Below are positions 41,645 to 51,752 of a stretch of DNA of 64,000 nt, one piece after another. Below the pieces are notes generated by a model. It was not told the DNA's origin. It ran no database searches and was given only the letters and a program-made list of their open reading frames with translations. Position 1 is the first letter of the stretch. Every line of letters starts with the position of its first letter. The DNA comes from Limnohabitans curvus (GTDB taxonomy: Bacteria > Pseudomonadota > Gammaproteobacteria > Burkholderiales > Burkholderiaceae_C), in assembly GCF_003063475.1 (NCBI RefSeq), contig NZ_NESP01000001.1:1612001-1676000 (forward strand). The letters run 5' to 3'. Position numbers and translations under genes: made by a program.

Positions 41645-42013
41645 ATGATCCAAACTGAAACACGGTTAGATGTCGCTGACAACACCGGTGCGAAGTCCGT
41701 TTTGTGCATTAAGGTGCTCGGCGGTTCTAAGCGTCGCTATGCAAGCGTGGGCGACATCATCAAGGTGAGCATCAAAGAAGCCGCTCCGCGTGGCCGCGTC
41801 AAAAAAGGCGAGGTGTATAGCGCTGTTGTGGTCCGTACTGCCAAAGGCATCCGCCGTGGCGACGGTTCGCTCGTCAAATTCGATGGCAACGCAGCTGTGT
41901 TGCTGAATGCAAAGTTGGAGCCTATCGGCACCCGTATCTTCGGCCCAGTGACGCGCGAGTTGCGCACTGAGAAGTTCATGAAGATCGTGTCATTGGCTCC
42001 TGAAGTTCTGTAA
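41645..42013 (+). CDS. rplN: 50S ribosomal protein L14
   Basis: L14 (122 residues) binds 23S rRNA at the subunit interface. The sequence begins [20 protein letters not shown] and contains the signature around [19 protein letters not shown]. The ATG at 41645 gives the standard length. It is the first gene of the spc block here; rpsQ, which usually precedes it, is absent. Confidence 0.98.
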   Translation: MIQTETRLDVADNTGAKSVLCIKVLGGSKRRYASVGDIIKVSIKEAAPRGRVKKGEVYSAVVVRTAKGIRRGDGSLVKFDGNAAVLLNAKLEPIGTRIFGPVTRELRTEKFMKIVSLAPEVL

Positions 42014-42022
42014 GGGCTAGCA

Positions 42023-42343
42023 ATGAACAAGATTCGCAAAGGCGACCAAGTCATCGTCCTTACTGGGCGTGACAAAGGCAAGCGTGGCGTTGTGTCGCTG
42101 CGTAAAGATGACAGCCACTTGGTGGTCGACGGTATCAACTTGGTGAAAAAACACACCAAGCCAAATCCAATGGCTGGCACGCAAGGTGGCATCGTTGATA
42201 AAACAATGCCTATTCATCAGTCCAACGTAGCCATTTTCAATGCTGCTACTGGTAAGGCTGATCGTGTTGGCATCAAAGTCCTGGCAGACGGCAGCAAAGT
42301 GCGCGTCTACAAGTCCAGCGGCGAAGAAATCAAGGCGGCATAA
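42023..42343 (+). CDS. rplX: 50S ribosomal protein L24
   Basis: L24 (106 residues) is an early assembly protein of the large subunit. It starts [20 protein letters not shown], the KOW motif, and has [19 protein letters not shown]. It follows rplN by 9 bases. Confidence 0.98.
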   Translation: MNKIRKGDQVIVLTGRDKGKRGVVSLRKDDSHLVVDGINLVKKHTKPNPMAGTQGGIVDKTMPIHQSNVAIFNAATGKADRVGIKVLADGSKVRVYKSSGEEIKAA

Positions 42344-42345
42344 AT

Positions 42346-42900
42346 ATGGCACGACTCCAACAACACTACCGCGAAAAAGTGGCTGCTGAACTGACTGCTA
42401 AGTTCGGTTATACATCGCCCATGCAAGTTCCACGTTTGACCAAAATCACGTTGAACATGGGTGTGAGCGAGGCTGTGGCTGACAAAAAAGTCATGGACAA
42501 CGCTGTCAATGACTTGACCAAAATCGCGGGCCAAAAGCCTGTGGTGACCAAGGCTAAGAAGGCGATCGCGGGTTTCAAAATCCGTGAAGGCCAGCCTATC
42601 GGTTGCATGGTGACTTTGCGCGGCGTTCAGATGTATGAATTCTTGGACCGTTTCGTGACCGTGGCTTTGCCTCGCGTTCGTGACTTCCGTGGTATTTCTG
42701 TCCGTGCCTTTGATGGTCGTGGCAACTACAACATCGGCGTAAAAGAGCAAATCATTTTCCCTGAGATTGAGTACGACAAAGTCGACGCACTGCGCGGCCT
42801 CAACATCAGCATCACCACGACGGCTAAGACTGACGAAGAGTGCAAAGCGCTTCTCGCTGGTTTCCGTTTCCCATTCAAGACAGAGGTGGCACGTGGCTAA
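42346..42900 (+). CDS. rplE: 50S ribosomal protein L5
   Basis: L5 (184 residues) binds 5S rRNA and contacts the P-site tRNA region. Conserved parts are [34 protein letters not shown] and [20 protein letters not shown]. It starts 2 bases after the rplX stop, and its 3' end overlaps the GTG start of rpsN by 8 bases. Confidence 0.98.
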   Translation: MARLQQHYREKVAAELTAKFGYTSPMQVPRLTKITLNMGVSEAVADKKVMDNAVNDLTKIAGQKPVVTKAKKAIAGFKIREGQPIGCMVTLRGVQMYEFLDRFVTVALPRVRDFRGISVRAFDGRGNYNIGVKEQIIFPEIEYDKVDALRGLNISITTTAKTDEECKALLAGFRFPFKTEVARG

Positions 42901-43198
42901 ACAAGCATTGATCGAGCGCGAGCTCAAGCGTGACCGTTTGGTTGCAAAGTACGCTGCTAAGCATGCTGAGTTGAAGGCAATTGCCACCGACTTCAAGCGT
43001 AGCGATGAAGAGCGCGCAGCTGCCCGTTTGGGTCTGCAAAAGTTGCCTCGCAACGCGAACCCAACACGTCAACGTAACCGTTGCGCAATCACCGGTCGTC
43101 CACGTGGCACGTTCCGCCAATTCGGCCTTGGCCGCGCCAAGATCCGTGAATTAGCCTTCCAAGGCAACATTCCCGGCATCACCAAAGCCAGCTGGTAA
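42893..43198 (+). CDS. rpsN: 30S ribosomal protein S14
   Basis: S14 (101 residues) is the long, zinc-free form: the C-terminal part reads [14 protein letters not shown] with a single cysteine rather than the four-cysteine site. The GTG start at 42893 overlaps the rplE end and gives [11 protein letters not shown], the usual N-terminus. Confidence 0.97.
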   Translation: MAKQALIERELKRDRLVAKYAAKHAELKAIATDFKRSDEERAAARLGLQKLPRNANPTRQRNRCAITGRPRGTFRQFGLGRAKIRELAFQGNIPGITKASW

Positions 43199-43215
43199 TA
43201 GGCAGGAGATTCAAT

Positions 43216-43611
43216 ATGAGCATGAGTGATCCAATCGCCGACTTGCTGACTCGCATCCGCAACGCGCAAATGGTGGCTAAGCCCACTGTGATGGTGCCAT
43301 CTTCCAAAGTGAAGATCGCCATTGCGCAAGTGCTGAAAGACGAAGGCTACATCGACGGTTTTCAAATTAAAAAAGACGCTGGCAAGACTGAGCTTGAGAT
43401 TACTCTCAAGTACTACGCAGGTCGTCCAGTGATCGAACGCATTGAACGTGTGAGCCGTCCTGGCTTGCGCGTTTACAAAGGCTGCGGCGCTATCCCCCAA
43501 GTCATGAATGGCATGGGTGTGGCAATTGTCACAACACCTCAAGGTGTGATGACTGACCGCAAAGCACGCGCTACCGGTGTCGGTGGCGAAGTGTTGTGCT
43601 ACGTCGCTTAA
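43216..43611 (+). CDS. rpsH: 30S ribosomal protein S8
   Basis: S8 (131 residues) binds helix 21 of 16S rRNA; in E. coli it also represses the spc operon by binding the rplE leader. It starts [20 protein letters not shown] and ends with the conserved [10 protein letters not shown]. An AGGAG site lies 8 bases before the ATG. Confidence 0.98.
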   Translation: MSMSDPIADLLTRIRNAQMVAKPTVMVPSSKVKIAIAQVLKDEGYIDGFQIKKDAGKTELEITLKYYAGRPVIERIERVSRPGLRVYKGCGAIPQVMNGMGVAIVTTPQGVMTDRKARATGVGGEVLCYVA

Positions 43612-43635
43612 CCGCAGCCTAAAGGAAAGACTGAA

Positions 43636-44169
43636 ATGTCCCGAGTAGGAAAAATGCCTGTGACCATCCCCCAAGGTGTGGATGTGTCTGTTAATAACGC
43701 CCAAATCAGTGTGAAGGGTTCCGGCGGTACGCTGTCGGTTGCTGCCCACGCATTAGTGAAGGTTGTCAACGAAGCTGGTCAAGTGACTTTCACGCCAGTT
43801 GATGACTCTCGCGAAGCCAACGCCATGAGCGGTACTTTGCGTCAATTGGTCAACAACATGGTGACCGGTGTGACCAAAGGCTTCGAGAAGAAGTTGATTT
43901 TGGTTGGTGTGGGTTACAAAGCTGCGGCACAAGGTTCTAAATTGAACTTGGCCGTGGGTTTCTCTCACCCCGTCAACAAAGACATGCCTGAAGGTATCAA
44001 GGTTGAGACGCCAGCGCCAACCGAGATCATCATCAAAGGTGCTGACCGTCAACGCGTCGGTCAAGTGGCCGCTGAGATTCGTGCAATTCGCCCCCCAGAG
44101 CCTTACAAAGGCAAGGGCATCCGTTATTCGGATGAGAAGATCACGATCAAAGAGACCAAGAAGAAATAA
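43636..44169 (+). CDS. rplF: 50S ribosomal protein L6
   Basis: L6 (177 residues) lies near the factor-binding centre. It begins [19 protein letters not shown] and ends with the family signature [20 protein letters not shown]. Confidence 0.98.
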   Translation: MSRVGKMPVTIPQGVDVSVNNAQISVKGSGGTLSVAAHALVKVVNEAGQVTFTPVDDSREANAMSGTLRQLVNNMVTGVTKGFEKKLILVGVGYKAAAQGSKLNLAVGFSHPVNKDMPEGIKVETPAPTEIIIKGADRQRVGQVAAEIRAIRPPEPYKGKGIRYSDEKITIKETKKK

Positions 44170-44180
44170 GGAGCTGCAAA

Positions 44181-44546
44181 ATGTTGACCAAAAAAGAGCA
44201 GCGACTCCGCCGGGCACGTCAAACACGTATTCGCATCGCCAACCAAGGCGTTGCACGTTTGATGGTGAACCGCACCAACTTGCACATCTACGCTACTGTG
44301 GTTTCCGCTTGCGGTACCAAAGTGGTTGCGACAGCATCCTCAGCCGAAGCCGATGTGCGCAAGCAACTGGGCGCAACAGGCAAAGGCGGCAACGTCGATG
44401 CGGCGCAAATGATTGGCAAGCTGATCGCTGAAAAGGCGAAAAAAGCTGGCGTCGAAAAAGTGGCGTTTGACCGTTCAGGTTTTGCTTACCACGGTCGCGT
44501 CAAGGCTTTGGCCGACGCAGCCCGCGAAGCTGGCTTGCAGTTCTAA
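44181..44546 (+). CDS. rplR: 50S ribosomal protein L18
   Basis: L18 (121 residues) binds 5S rRNA with L5. It starts [20 protein letters not shown] and ends [20 protein letters not shown] plus EAGLQF. The upstream site is AAGGAGCTG. Confidence 0.98.
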   Translation: MLTKKEQRLRRARQTRIRIANQGVARLMVNRTNLHIYATVVSACGTKVVATASSAEADVRKQLGATGKGGNVDAAQMIGKLIAEKAKKAGVEKVAFDRSGFAYHGRVKALADAAREAGLQF

Positions 44547-44564
44547 TCGGATTGGAAATTACAC

Positions 44565-45083
44565 ATGGCTAAATTTCAAGCTAAAGCGCAGGGTGATGGT
44601 CCAGAAGACGGACTCCGCGAAAAAATGATCGCGGTCAACCGCGTCACCAAAGTGGTTAAAGGCGGCCGTATTCTCGGTTTCGCAGCTTTGACTGTGGTCG
44701 GTGATGGCGATGGCCGCGTGGGCATGGGCAAGGGCAAGTCGAAAGAAGTGCCAGCTGCTGTCCAAAAAGCGATGGAAGAAGCCCGTCGCAACATGACAAA
44801 AGTCACTTTGAAAAACGGCACGATTCACCACAAGGTGCACGGTCGTCACGGTGCTGCAAACGTCATGATGATTCCAGCACCTAAGGGTACCGGCATCATT
44901 GCAGGCGGTCCAATGCGCGCTGTGTTCGAAGTGATGGGCATCACTGACATCGTGGCAAAGAGCCACGGTACATCGAACCCATACAACATGGTTCGTGCAA
45001 CTTTGGATGCTTTGAACAATTCCACTACGCCAGCAGAAGTTGCTGCTAAGCGTGGCAAGAATATCGAAGAAATCTTCGCCTAA
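44565..45083 (+). CDS. rpsE: 30S ribosomal protein S5
   Basis: S5 (172 residues) helps translational accuracy; spectinomycin acts next to its N-terminal loop. The S5 signature region [20 protein letters not shown] is present, followed by [20 protein letters not shown]. The loop sequence VVKGG looks wild-type. Confidence 0.98.
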   Translation: MAKFQAKAQGDGPEDGLREKMIAVNRVTKVVKGGRILGFAALTVVGDGDGRVGMGKGKSKEVPAAVQKAMEEARRNMTKVTLKNGTIHHKVHGRHGAANVMMIPAPKGTGIIAGGPMRAVFEVMGITDIVAKSHGTSNPYNMVRATLDALNNSTTPAEVAAKRGKNIEEIFA

Positions 45084-45097
45084 TTCCGGAGCATTCG

Positions 45098-45280
45098 ATG
45101 ACTACCCCTCAAACTGTGAAGATCCAATTGGTGCGTAGCCCAATTGGCACCAAAGAATCGCACCGTGCCACCGTTCGTGGCTTGGGCTTGCGCAAACTGA
45201 ATTCTGTGAGCGAGTTGCAAGACACGCCTGCAGTGCGCGGCATGATTAACAAGATCAGCTATCTGGTCAAAGTGCTGTAA
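45098..45280 (+). CDS. rpmD: 50S ribosomal protein L30
   Basis: L30 (60 residues) has the usual [20 protein letters not shown] start and [14 protein letters not shown] end. It is absent from some bacterial lineages but standard in the betaproteobacterial spc operon. Confidence 0.97.
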   Translation: MTTPQTVKIQLVRSPIGTKESHRATVRGLGLRKLNSVSELQDTPAVRGMINKISYLVKVL

Positions 45281-45290
45281 AAGGTTAAAG

Positions 45291-45722
45291 ATGGAACTCA
45301 ATAACATCACCCACGCACCTGGCGCAAAACACGCCAAGCGTCGCGTTGGTCGCGGTATTGGCTCTGGCCTCGGTAAGACTGCTGGTCGCGGTCACAAAGG
45401 TCAAAAGTCACGTTCAGGCGGCTACCACAAGGTTGGTTTCGAAGGCGGTCAAATGCCTTTGCAACGTCGTTTGCCTAAGCGTGGCTTCAAGTCCACCACT
45501 TTGAAGTACAACGACGAAGTGACATTGGCTGACTTGCAACAACTCGGCGCTGCTGAAGTTGATATGTTGACACTGAAGGCCGCTGGCCTCGTGGCATCTA
45601 TCGCTCGCGTGGTCAAAGTTGTCAAGACTGGCGAATTGACTACAGCTGTCAAACTCAATGGTATCGGCGCTACTGCCGGTGCTAAAGCTGCGATCGAAGC
45701 CGCTGGCGGCTCTGTCGCTTAA
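45291..45722 (+). CDS. rplO: 50S ribosomal protein L15
   Basis: L15 (143 residues) is a late assembly protein of the large subunit. It starts [20 protein letters not shown] with the glycine/lysine-rich [19 protein letters not shown] stretch and continues [18 protein letters not shown]. Confidence 0.98.
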   Translation: MELNNITHAPGAKHAKRRVGRGIGSGLGKTAGRGHKGQKSRSGGYHKVGFEGGQMPLQRRLPKRGFKSTTLKYNDEVTLADLQQLGAAEVDMLTLKAAGLVASIARVVKVVKTGELTTAVKLNGIGATAGAKAAIEAAGGSVA

Positions 45723-45750
45723 TCGTTCGATTCAATAGGAATAGCACTCC

Positions 45751-47064
45751 GTGGCAACTACCGCTCCATCGATTGGCAATACCGACAAGTTCGGCGACCT
45801 CCGTCGCCGACTGGTTTTCTTGCTGCTCGCCCTGGTGGTGTACCGCGTGGGTGCGCACATTCCTGTGCCCGGCATCGACCCTAACCAGTTGCAACAACTG
45901 TTCAAAGGTCAGCAGGGCGGTATTTTGAGCTTGTTCAACATGTTCTCCGGTGGCGCTTTGTCGCGTTTCACGGTGTTCGCTTTGGGCATCATGCCTTACA
46001 TCTCTGCATCGATCATCATGCAGTTGCTGACTTATGTGTTGCCCTCTTTGGAGCAGCTCAAAAAAGAAGGCGAAGCAGGTCGTCGCAAAATCACTCAGTA
46101 CACACGTTTCGGCACTTTGGGCTTGGCTTTGTTCCAGTCCATGGGCATTGCCTTGGCGTTGGAAGCATCAGCTGGTTTGGTCAACGTGCCAGGCTTTGGT
46201 TTCCGCATGACAGCCATGGTCAGCTTGACCGCTGGCACCATGTTTCTGATGTGGTTGGGTGAGCAAATCACTGAGCGTGGTTTGGGTAACGGTATCTCTA
46301 TACTGATTTTTGCTGGTATCGCAGCAGGCTTACCAGGTTCTATCGGTGGTTTGCTTGAATTGGTGCGTACTGGTGCGATGAGCATTTTGGCTGCCATCCT
46401 CATCGTGATTGTTGTGGCTTTGGTCACTTACTTCGTGGTGTTTGTCGAGCGTGGCCAACGCAAAATCTTGGTGAACTATGCGCGTCGCCAAGTGGGTAAC
46501 AAAGTGTATGGCGGTCAATCGTCTCACTTGCCCTTGAAGTTGAATATGGCGGGTGTGATTCCTCCCATCTTTGCTTCGTCCATCATTCTCTTGCCCGCAA
46601 CTGTGGTGAGCTGGTTCAGCTCTGGTGACAGCATGCGTTGGCTCAAAGATATTTCTGCAGCACTTGCACCTGGACAACCTGTCTATGTGATGTTGTATGC
46701 AGCTGCGATTGTTTTCTTTTGCTTCTTTTACACCGCCTTGGTCTTTAACAGCCGAGAAACAGCGGATAATCTGAAGAAGAGCGGTGCTTTCGTTCCCGGT
46801 ATTCGTCCCGGTGACCACACTGCCAAATACATCGACAAAATTTTGGTTCGACTCACGCTTGCGGGCGCCGTGTACATCACCTTTGTGTGCTTGCTACCTG
46901 AGTTCTTGATCTTGAAATACAACGTGCCTTTCTACTTCGGTGGTACTTCGTTGCTGATTATTGTGGTTGTCACCATGGACTTTATGGCCCAAGTGCAAAA
47001 CTACATGATGAGCCAACAGTACGAATCGCTGTTGAAGAAGGCAAGTTTCAAAACAACGCTCTAA
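45751..47064 (+). CDS. secY: Protein translocase subunit SecY
   Basis: SecY is the channel of the Sec translocon. The 437-residue protein has ten hydrophobic segments and the family signatures [18 protein letters not shown] and [20 protein letters not shown]. It starts with GTG at 45751. Its place at the end of the spc block is conserved. Confidence 0.97.
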   Translation: MATTAPSIGNTDKFGDLRRRLVFLLLALVVYRVGAHIPVPGIDPNQLQQLFKGQQGGILSLFNMFSGGALSRFTVFALGIMPYISASIIMQLLTYVLPSLEQLKKEGEAGRRKITQYTRFGTLGLALFQSMGIALALEASAGLVNVPGFGFRMTAMVSLTAGTMFLMWLGEQITERGLGNGISILIFAGIAAGLPGSIGGLLELVRTGAMSILAAILIVIVVALVTYFVVFVERGQRKILVNYARRQVGNKVYGGQSSHLPLKLNMAGVIPPIFASSIILLPATVVSWFSSGDSMRWLKDISAALAPGQPVYVMLYAAAIVFFCFFYTALVFNSRETADNLKKSGAFVPGIRPGDHTAKYIDKILVRLTLAGAVYITFVCLLPEFLILKYNVPFYFGGTSLLIIVVVTMDFMAQVQNYMMSQQYESLLKKASFKTTL

Positions 47065-47135
47065 CGGGCCAAGTAAAAAAAGTCGTGTTTCATGCCAATT
47101 AGGGTGTGAAATGAAATGAGTTTTAGGAGAGTGAA

Positions 47136-47249
47136 ATGAGAGTTTCGGCTTCGGTCAAAAAAATTTGCCGCAACTGCAAAATCATCCGCCGCAAGGGCGT
47201 GGTTCGTGTGATCTGTACAGATCCACGCCACAAACAGCGTCAAGGTTGA
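47136..47249 (+). CDS. rpmJ: 50S ribosomal protein L36
   Basis: This 37-residue protein reads [20 protein letters not shown] followed by [17 protein letters not shown]. It is the zinc-binding form (CxxC, C, H). It follows secY by 71 bases with an AGGAGAGTGAA site. No infA gene lies between secY and rpmJ, unlike in some Burkholderiales. Confidence 0.97.
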   Translation: MRVSASVKKICRNCKIIRRKGVVRVICTDPRHKQRQG

Positions 47250-47274
47250 TTGAACTGGTTTAAAGAGGACGCAC

Positions 47275-47640
47275 ATGGCACGTATCGCTGGCATTAACAT
47301 TCCGCCGCACAAACACACTGAAATCGGCTTGACAGCCATTTTTGGTATTGGTCGCACACGCGCTCGCAAAATTTGCGAAGCAACTGGCATTGATTACGCA
47401 AAGAAGATCAAAGATCTGACTGACTCGGACCTCGAAAAGATCCGTGATCAGATCGCTGAATTCACGATTGAAGGTGACTTGCGTCGCGAAACAACAATGA
47501 ACATCAAGCGTTTGATGGACATCGGTTGCTACCGCGGCTTCCGTCACCGTCGTGGTCTGCCTATGCGTGGCCAACGTACGCGTACCAACGCTCGTACACG
47601 CAAGGGTCCGCGTAAAGCAGCCCAGTCGTTGAAGAAATAA
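47275..47640 (+). CDS. rpsM: 30S ribosomal protein S13
   Basis: S13 (121 residues) contacts the subunit bridge and P-site tRNA. It begins [20 protein letters not shown] and ends with the basic tail [17 protein letters not shown]. Confidence 0.98.
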   Translation: MARIAGINIPPHKHTEIGLTAIFGIGRTRARKICEATGIDYAKKIKDLTDSDLEKIRDQIAEFTIEGDLRRETTMNIKRLMDIGCYRGFRHRRGLPMRGQRTRTNARTRKGPRKAAQSLKK

Positions 47641-47652
47641 TAGGACTGAACA

Positions 47653-48054
47653 ATGGCTAAATCTCCAAGCGGCGCAGCTTCACGCGTACGTAAAAAGGTT
47701 CGTAAGAACATTGCTGACGGTATCGCGCACGTGCACGCGTCGTTCAACAACACCATCATCACCATCACTGACCGCCAAGGCAATGCATTGTCATGGGCTT
47801 CGTCAGGTGGTCAAGGTTTCAAGGGCTCACGCAAGTCCACACCTTTCGCAGCTCAAGTGGCTTCGGAAGTTGCGGGTCGCGCAGCCGTTGATCAAGGCAT
47901 CAAAAATCTTGATGTCGAGATCAAAGGCCCAGGTCCTGGCCGTGAATCTTCAGTGCGTGCTTTGGCCGCATTGGGCATTCGCATCAACTCGATTGCTGAC
48001 GTGACTCCAGTGCCGCACAACGGCTGCCGTCCACAAAAGCGTCGTCGTATCTAA
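47653..48054 (+). CDS. rpsK: 30S ribosomal protein S11
   Basis: S11 (133 residues) lines the mRNA exit region. Conserved parts are [19 protein letters not shown] and [17 protein letters not shown]. It follows rpsM by 12 bases. Confidence 0.98.
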   Translation: MAKSPSGAASRVRKKVRKNIADGIAHVHASFNNTIITITDRQGNALSWASSGGQGFKGSRKSTPFAAQVASEVAGRAAVDQGIKNLDVEIKGPGPGRESSVRALAALGIRINSIADVTPVPHNGCRPQKRRRI

Positions 48055-48070
48055 GCGTTCTTCGCTTTTT
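48053..48070 (+). terminator. Weak hairpin with T-tract after rpsK
   Basis: A 5-base stem AAGCG / CGCTT with loop TTCTT is followed by three more T. It overlaps the rpsK stop and is probably only an attenuator within the operon. Confidence 0.4.
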
Positions 48071-48091
48071 ACTGTTAACCACAAGCCCACC

Positions 48092-48131
48092 GCCGCTGGC
48101 TAACCCCCAGCGGCTCCTCGCTTCTTGCGAG
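48092..48131 (+). promoter_or_regulatory. Tandem hairpins in the rpsD leader
   Basis: Two adjacent stems lie just upstream of rpsD: GCCGCTGG / CCAGCGGC (48092-48099 with 48107-48114, 7-base loop) and CTCGC / GCGAG (48117-48121 with 48127-48131). S4 is a known autoregulator in other bacteria, so an S4-binding leader is a plausible reading. Confidence 0.5.
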
Positions 48132-48156
48132 CAGCTGATTAGATAAGGAAATTCAA

Positions 48157-48780
48157 GTGGCACGTTACCTAGGCCCCAAGGCCAAACTCTCACGCCGTGA
48201 AGGCACCGACTTGTTCTTGAAGAGCGCACGCCGCTCGATCAGCGACAAGTGCAAATTCGACAGCAAGCCAGGCCAACACGGCCGCACTTCAGGTCAGCGT
48301 ACGTCTGACTTCGGTTTGCAATTGCGCGAAAAGCAAAAAGTCAAACGCATGTACGGTGTGTTGGAGCGTCAGTTCCGCCGTTACTTCGCAGCTGCTGACC
48401 GCCAAAAAGGCAACACCGGTGCAAACCTGTTGACTATTTTGGAAACACGTTTGGACAACGTGGTGTACCGCATGGGCTTCGGCTCTACACGTGCTGAAGC
48501 ACGTCAGTTGGTGTCACACAAAGCCATCACCGTGAACGGTCAACAAGTCAACATCGCTTCTTACTTGGTGAAAGCCGGTGACGTAGTGGCTGTGCGCGAA
48601 AAGTCTAAAAAGCAAGGTCGCGTATTGGAAGCTCTCGAATTGGCCAAACAAGTGGGCATGCCTGCTTGGGTTGAAGTGAACCTCGAAAAAGCTGAAGGCG
48701 TCTTCAAGAAGACCCCAGACCGCGACGAATTCGCTGCAGACATCAACGAATCTCTGATCGTCGAACTTTACTCGCGTTAA
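48157..48780 (+). CDS. rpsD: 30S ribosomal protein S4
   Basis: S4 (207 residues) starts small-subunit assembly. The N-terminus [20 protein letters not shown] lacks the multi-cysteine zinc site (only one Cys at about residue 32), and the S4 RNA-binding domain reads [20 protein letters not shown]. The start is GTG at 48157. It is separated from rpsK by 102 bases that hold hairpins. Confidence 0.98.
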   Translation: MARYLGPKAKLSRREGTDLFLKSARRSISDKCKFDSKPGQHGRTSGQRTSDFGLQLREKQKVKRMYGVLERQFRRYFAAADRQKGNTGANLLTILETRLDNVVYRMGFGSTRAEARQLVSHKAITVNGQQVNIASYLVKAGDVVAVREKSKKQGRVLEALELAKQVGMPAWVEVNLEKAEGVFKKTPDRDEFAADINESLIVELYSR

Positions 48781-48810
48781 TCCTGGTTGAAGTTTTCAAC
48801 CTAACGCACC

Positions 48811-48836
48811 CCACGCTGCCCGCTCGCGCAGCGTGG
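48811..48836 (+). repeat. Inverted repeat between rpsD and rpoA
   Basis: CCACGCTGC pairs with GCAGCGTGG (9-base stem, 8-base loop) without a following T-run. A smaller stem GTTGAA / TTCAAC lies just before it (48785-48799). They may slow decay or set the rpsD:rpoA ratio. Confidence 0.6.
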
Positions 48837-48892
48837 TCCAGACACCCAGCCTTACCGGTGTAACGAACCGGGGGTATTGAGAGGAAATCTGA

Positions 48893-49885
48893 ATGCAAAC
48901 GAACTTGCTGAAACCAAAAAATATTCACGTCGAGCAATTGGGTCACAACCGCGCCAAGGTCACCTTGGAGCCGTTTGAGCGTGGCTATGGCCACACGTTG
49001 GGCAATGCCCTGCGTCGCGTTTTGTTGTCTTCCATGGTTGGTTATGCCGTGACTGAAGTCACCATCGCTGGCGTAGTGCACGAATACTCGTCCATCGACG
49101 GCGTGCAAGAAGACGTGGTCAACATTTTGTTGAACCTCAAAGGCGTTGTGTTCAAGATGCACAACCGCGATGAAGTCACTTTGAGCTTGCGCAAAGACGG
49201 CGAAGGCGCTGTCACTGCTGCAGACATTCAAGTGCCTCACGATGTTGAAATCATCAACCCTGAGCACGTGATTGCTAATTTGTCGCACGGCGGCAAGATC
49301 GACATTCAACTCAAAGTTGAAACAGGCCGTGGCTATGTGCCAGGTACTGTGCGTCGTTATGGTGAAGAGCCAAGCAAGTCCATCGGCCGTATCGTGTTGG
49401 ACGCATCGTTCTCACCTGTGAGCCGCGTGAGCTACAGCGTTGAAAACGCCCGCGTTGAACAACGTACCGACCTCGACCGTTTGGTCATGGAAATCGAAAC
49501 CAACGGTGCCATCACTGCAGAAGACGCTGTGCGCGCTTCTTCAAAGATTTTGGTTGAGCAACTGGCTGTGTTCGCACAGTTGGAAGGCGACGCCATCAAC
49601 GGCATCATGGAAGCAGCTGCACCACGCGGTGGCCAACAGTTCGATCCGATCTTGTTGCGCCCTGTTGATGAGTTGGAATTGACCGTTCGTTCGGCCAACT
49701 GCTTGAAAGCAGAAAACATCTATTACATCGGTGACCTGATTCAGCGCACTGAAAACGAGTTGCTCAAGACCCCTAACCTGGGTCGTAAGTCACTTAACGA
49801 AATCAAAGAAGTTCTCGCTTCTCGTGGTTTGACCTTGGGCATGAAGCTCGAGAGCTGGCCACCTGCAGGTTTAGAGCGTCGTTGA
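48893..49885 (+). CDS. rpoA: DNA-directed RNA polymerase subunit alpha
   Basis: The alpha dimer nucleates RNA polymerase assembly and its C-terminal domain contacts UP elements and activators. The 330-residue protein has the N-terminal part [20 protein letters not shown] and the C-terminal domain [20 protein letters not shown] with [18 protein letters not shown]. An AGAGGAAATCTGA site precedes the ATG. Confidence 0.98.
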   Translation: MQTNLLKPKNIHVEQLGHNRAKVTLEPFERGYGHTLGNALRRVLLSSMVGYAVTEVTIAGVVHEYSSIDGVQEDVVNILLNLKGVVFKMHNRDEVTLSLRKDGEGAVTAADIQVPHDVEIINPEHVIANLSHGGKIDIQLKVETGRGYVPGTVRRYGEEPSKSIGRIVLDASFSPVSRVSYSVENARVEQRTDLDRLVMEIETNGAITAEDAVRASSKILVEQLAVFAQLEGDAINGIMEAAAPRGGQQFDPILLRPVDELELTVRSANCLKAENIYYIGDLIQRTENELLKTPNLGRKSLNEIKEVLASRGLTLGMKLESWPPAGLERR

Positions 49886-49962
49886 ACTTAAAATAATCAC
49901 TGACATAACGTCCCCTGGCCGTACCTGATACGGCGGCCGGCAAAACATCAAAGGAAATCAAA

Positions 49963-50358
49963 ATGCGTCACGGACACGGACTTCGCAAACTTAACCGCAC
50001 AACATCACATCGTTTGGCGATGTTGCGCAACATGATGAATTCGCTCATCGAGCACGAAGCCATCAAAACCACATTGCCTAAAGCCAAAGAATTGCGTCGC
50101 GTCATCGAGCCGATGATCACTTTGGCGAAAGAGCCTACCGTTGCAAACCGCCGCTTGGCATTCGACCGCTTGCGCGATCGTGACAGCGTTGTGAAGTTGT
50201 TCAACGAATTGGGCCCACGTTTCAAGACACGTCCAGGTGGTTACACCCGTATTTTGAAAATGGGTTTCCGCGTGGGCGACAACGCACCAATGGCTTATGT
50301 TGAATTGGTAGACCGCGCAGAAGTTTCTGAGGCATCTTCTACCGAAACAGCCGCTTAA
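49963..50358 (+). CDS. rplQ: 50S ribosomal protein L17
   Basis: L17 (131 residues) ends the alpha operon. It starts [20 protein letters not shown] and ends with [18 protein letters not shown] plus a short variable tail. The initiator tRNA lies 22 bases after its stop. Confidence 0.98.
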   Translation: MRHGHGLRKLNRTTSHRLAMLRNMMNSLIEHEAIKTTLPKAKELRRVIEPMITLAKEPTVANRRLAFDRLRDRDSVVKLFNELGPRFKTRPGGYTRILKMGFRVGDNAPMAYVELVDRAEVSEASSTETAA

Positions 50359-50363
50359 TAGGT

Positions 50364-50369
50364 TATACT
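50364..50369 (+). promoter_or_regulatory. -10-like element before tRNA-fMet
   Basis: TATACT lies 11 bases upstream of the tRNA. No good -35 is visible at 16-18 bases, since that region is the end of rplQ; the tRNA may also be read from the alpha operon. Confidence 0.35.
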
Positions 50370-50380
50370 AATCCTCTTGA

Positions 50381-50457
<77 letters not shown>

Positions 50458-50461
50458 CTTT

Positions 50462-50496
50462 AAAACGCCCGCTGAATTTATTCAGTGGGCGTTTTT
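50462..50496 (+). terminator. Intrinsic terminator after tRNA-fMet
   Basis: A stem AAAACGCCCGCTGAA / TTCAGTGGGCGTTTT with one G-T wobble is followed by T residues, 4 bases after the tRNA. It closes the tRNA (and possibly alpha operon) transcript. Confidence 0.9.
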
Positions 50497-50511
50497 CTTG
50501 GAAGATTCGAA

Positions 50512-51363
50512 ATGGTCGAAATCAAACGGATTGAGGCGCAATCGCAGCGCATCGTTCAAGCCTACGCTTGGGGTGAGGTCGTGTGGCACGTTTGGGGGAC
50601 GCATCAGGCGGCTCCGAGCTCTACACATGCATCTTCACATGAGGCGCCCTTGGTGCTTTTGCACGGCGGCTCAGGCAGCTGGACGCACTGGCTGCGCAAT
50701 GTGGAACACATCGCCCAATATCGTCCCGTTTGGGTGTTAGACATCCCCGGGTTTGGTGACTCCAGCGTGCCGCCTGACGTCTGGGATGCCGATGGGCTTG
50801 TGCCTTATCTAGCCGAAATATTGAAAGCAACATTTGATGTTCGTGCCGTCGATGTCATGGCCTTTTCATTTGGCGGCATGACGGTCGGATTGCTTGCCGC
50901 GGCGCACCCCGAATGCATTCGCAGCATGGTGCTGGTGGGGGTTCCTGGTTTGGGCCTGTTTGGACAAACATTGCCGATGCGCGGCATGACAGTGGACATG
51001 GATGCTGCAGCACAGCGCGACGTGCACCGACACAACCTCAATGCCATGATGTTTGCGCATGCAGACAGCGTCACAGAAGACGTGATCGATTTGCAGCAAG
51101 CCAATGTGGGCCGTGATCGGATGCGCCGCCGTCGTATCGCGCGCACGGATGTGTTGGCGAAAGCCCAGGCACGCTGGACGTGTCCTGTGCATGGCGTCTG
51201 GGGCGCTCAAGATGCTCTGTACGAAAGAACGTTGTCGCAAGTGCCAAAGGTGTTGACGCGCCTGACATCATTCACCGTGGTACCTGATGCTGGGCACTGG
51301 GTGATGTTCGAGCGACCCGATGCGTTTCATGCTGTGGTGGATCCACTGCTGCAAGGTCGATAA
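50512..51363 (+). CDS. Alpha/beta-fold hydrolase
   Basis: This cytosolic 283-residue protein belongs to the alpha/beta hydrolase superfamily, like esterases and meta-cleavage hydrolases. The oxyanion region LVLLHGGSGSWTHWLRN, a nucleophile elbow FSFGGM (Ser about residue 120), acid in WGAQDALYER and catalytic histidine in PDAGHWVMFERPDAF are visible. The substrate is unknown. The ATG at 50512 is chosen over 50485, which lies inside the terminator. Confidence 0.85.
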   Translation: MVEIKRIEAQSQRIVQAYAWGEVVWHVWGTHQAAPSSTHASSHEAPLVLLHGGSGSWTHWLRNVEHIAQYRPVWVLDIPGFGDSSVPPDVWDADGLVPYLAEILKATFDVRAVDVMAFSFGGMTVGLLAAAHPECIRSMVLVGVPGLGLFGQTLPMRGMTVDMDAAAQRDVHRHNLNAMMFAHADSVTEDVIDLQQANVGRDRMRRRRIARTDVLAKAQARWTCPVHGVWGAQDALYERTLSQVPKVLTRLTSFTVVPDAGHWVMFERPDAFHAVVDPLLQGR

Positions 51364-51407
51364 CAAATGACTTTCACGACGACGCACAAGAGCGCACAAT
51401 AAAAAGC

Positions 51408-51752
51408 ATGCTGTACAAATTCAAATCAAAAGCCACAGGCGATCTGATCATGCTGGAGCCGCAAGGCAAACACATTCTCAAGCTGATTGGCAAAGAATCG
51501 GGAGCCCAAGGCATCATCTTGCCCAATGAAATGTTGGGTGCTATTGAGGCCTTGAATGCTGCCGTAGCGCAAGAAGAGTTGGCGCATCAAACCGCCAAAG
51601 AAGCCGCTCAAAGTGGCAATGTGCAGGAGGAGGGCGCAGCGCCCGCGACCAGCGGTCTGCGCACCATCAGCTTAAAGCAACGTGTTGTGCCCTTCATCGA
51701 CATGCTGCGCCGCGCACATGCGGAAGACAAAGAGGTGGTTTGGGGTGTTTGA
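51408..51752 (+). CDS. DUF1840 family protein
   Basis: This 114-residue protein of unknown function is typical of betaproteobacteria. It begins MLYKFKSKATGDLIMLEPQG, has an alanine/glutamate-rich middle, and ends ISLKQRVVPFIDMLRRAHAE plus DKEVVWGV. Its 3' end overlaps a GTG start of the kinase gene, implying coupled translation. Confidence 0.85.
   Translation: MLYKFKSKATGDLIMLEPQGKHILKLIGKESGAQGIILPNEMLGAIEALNAAVAQEELAHQTAKEAAQSGNVQEEGAAPATSGLRTISLKQRVVPFIDMLRRAHAEDKEVVWGV

Noticed and set aside
47065..47135. Possible infA between secY and rpmJ
   Set aside because: The gap is only 71 bases and no IF1-like sequence is present.
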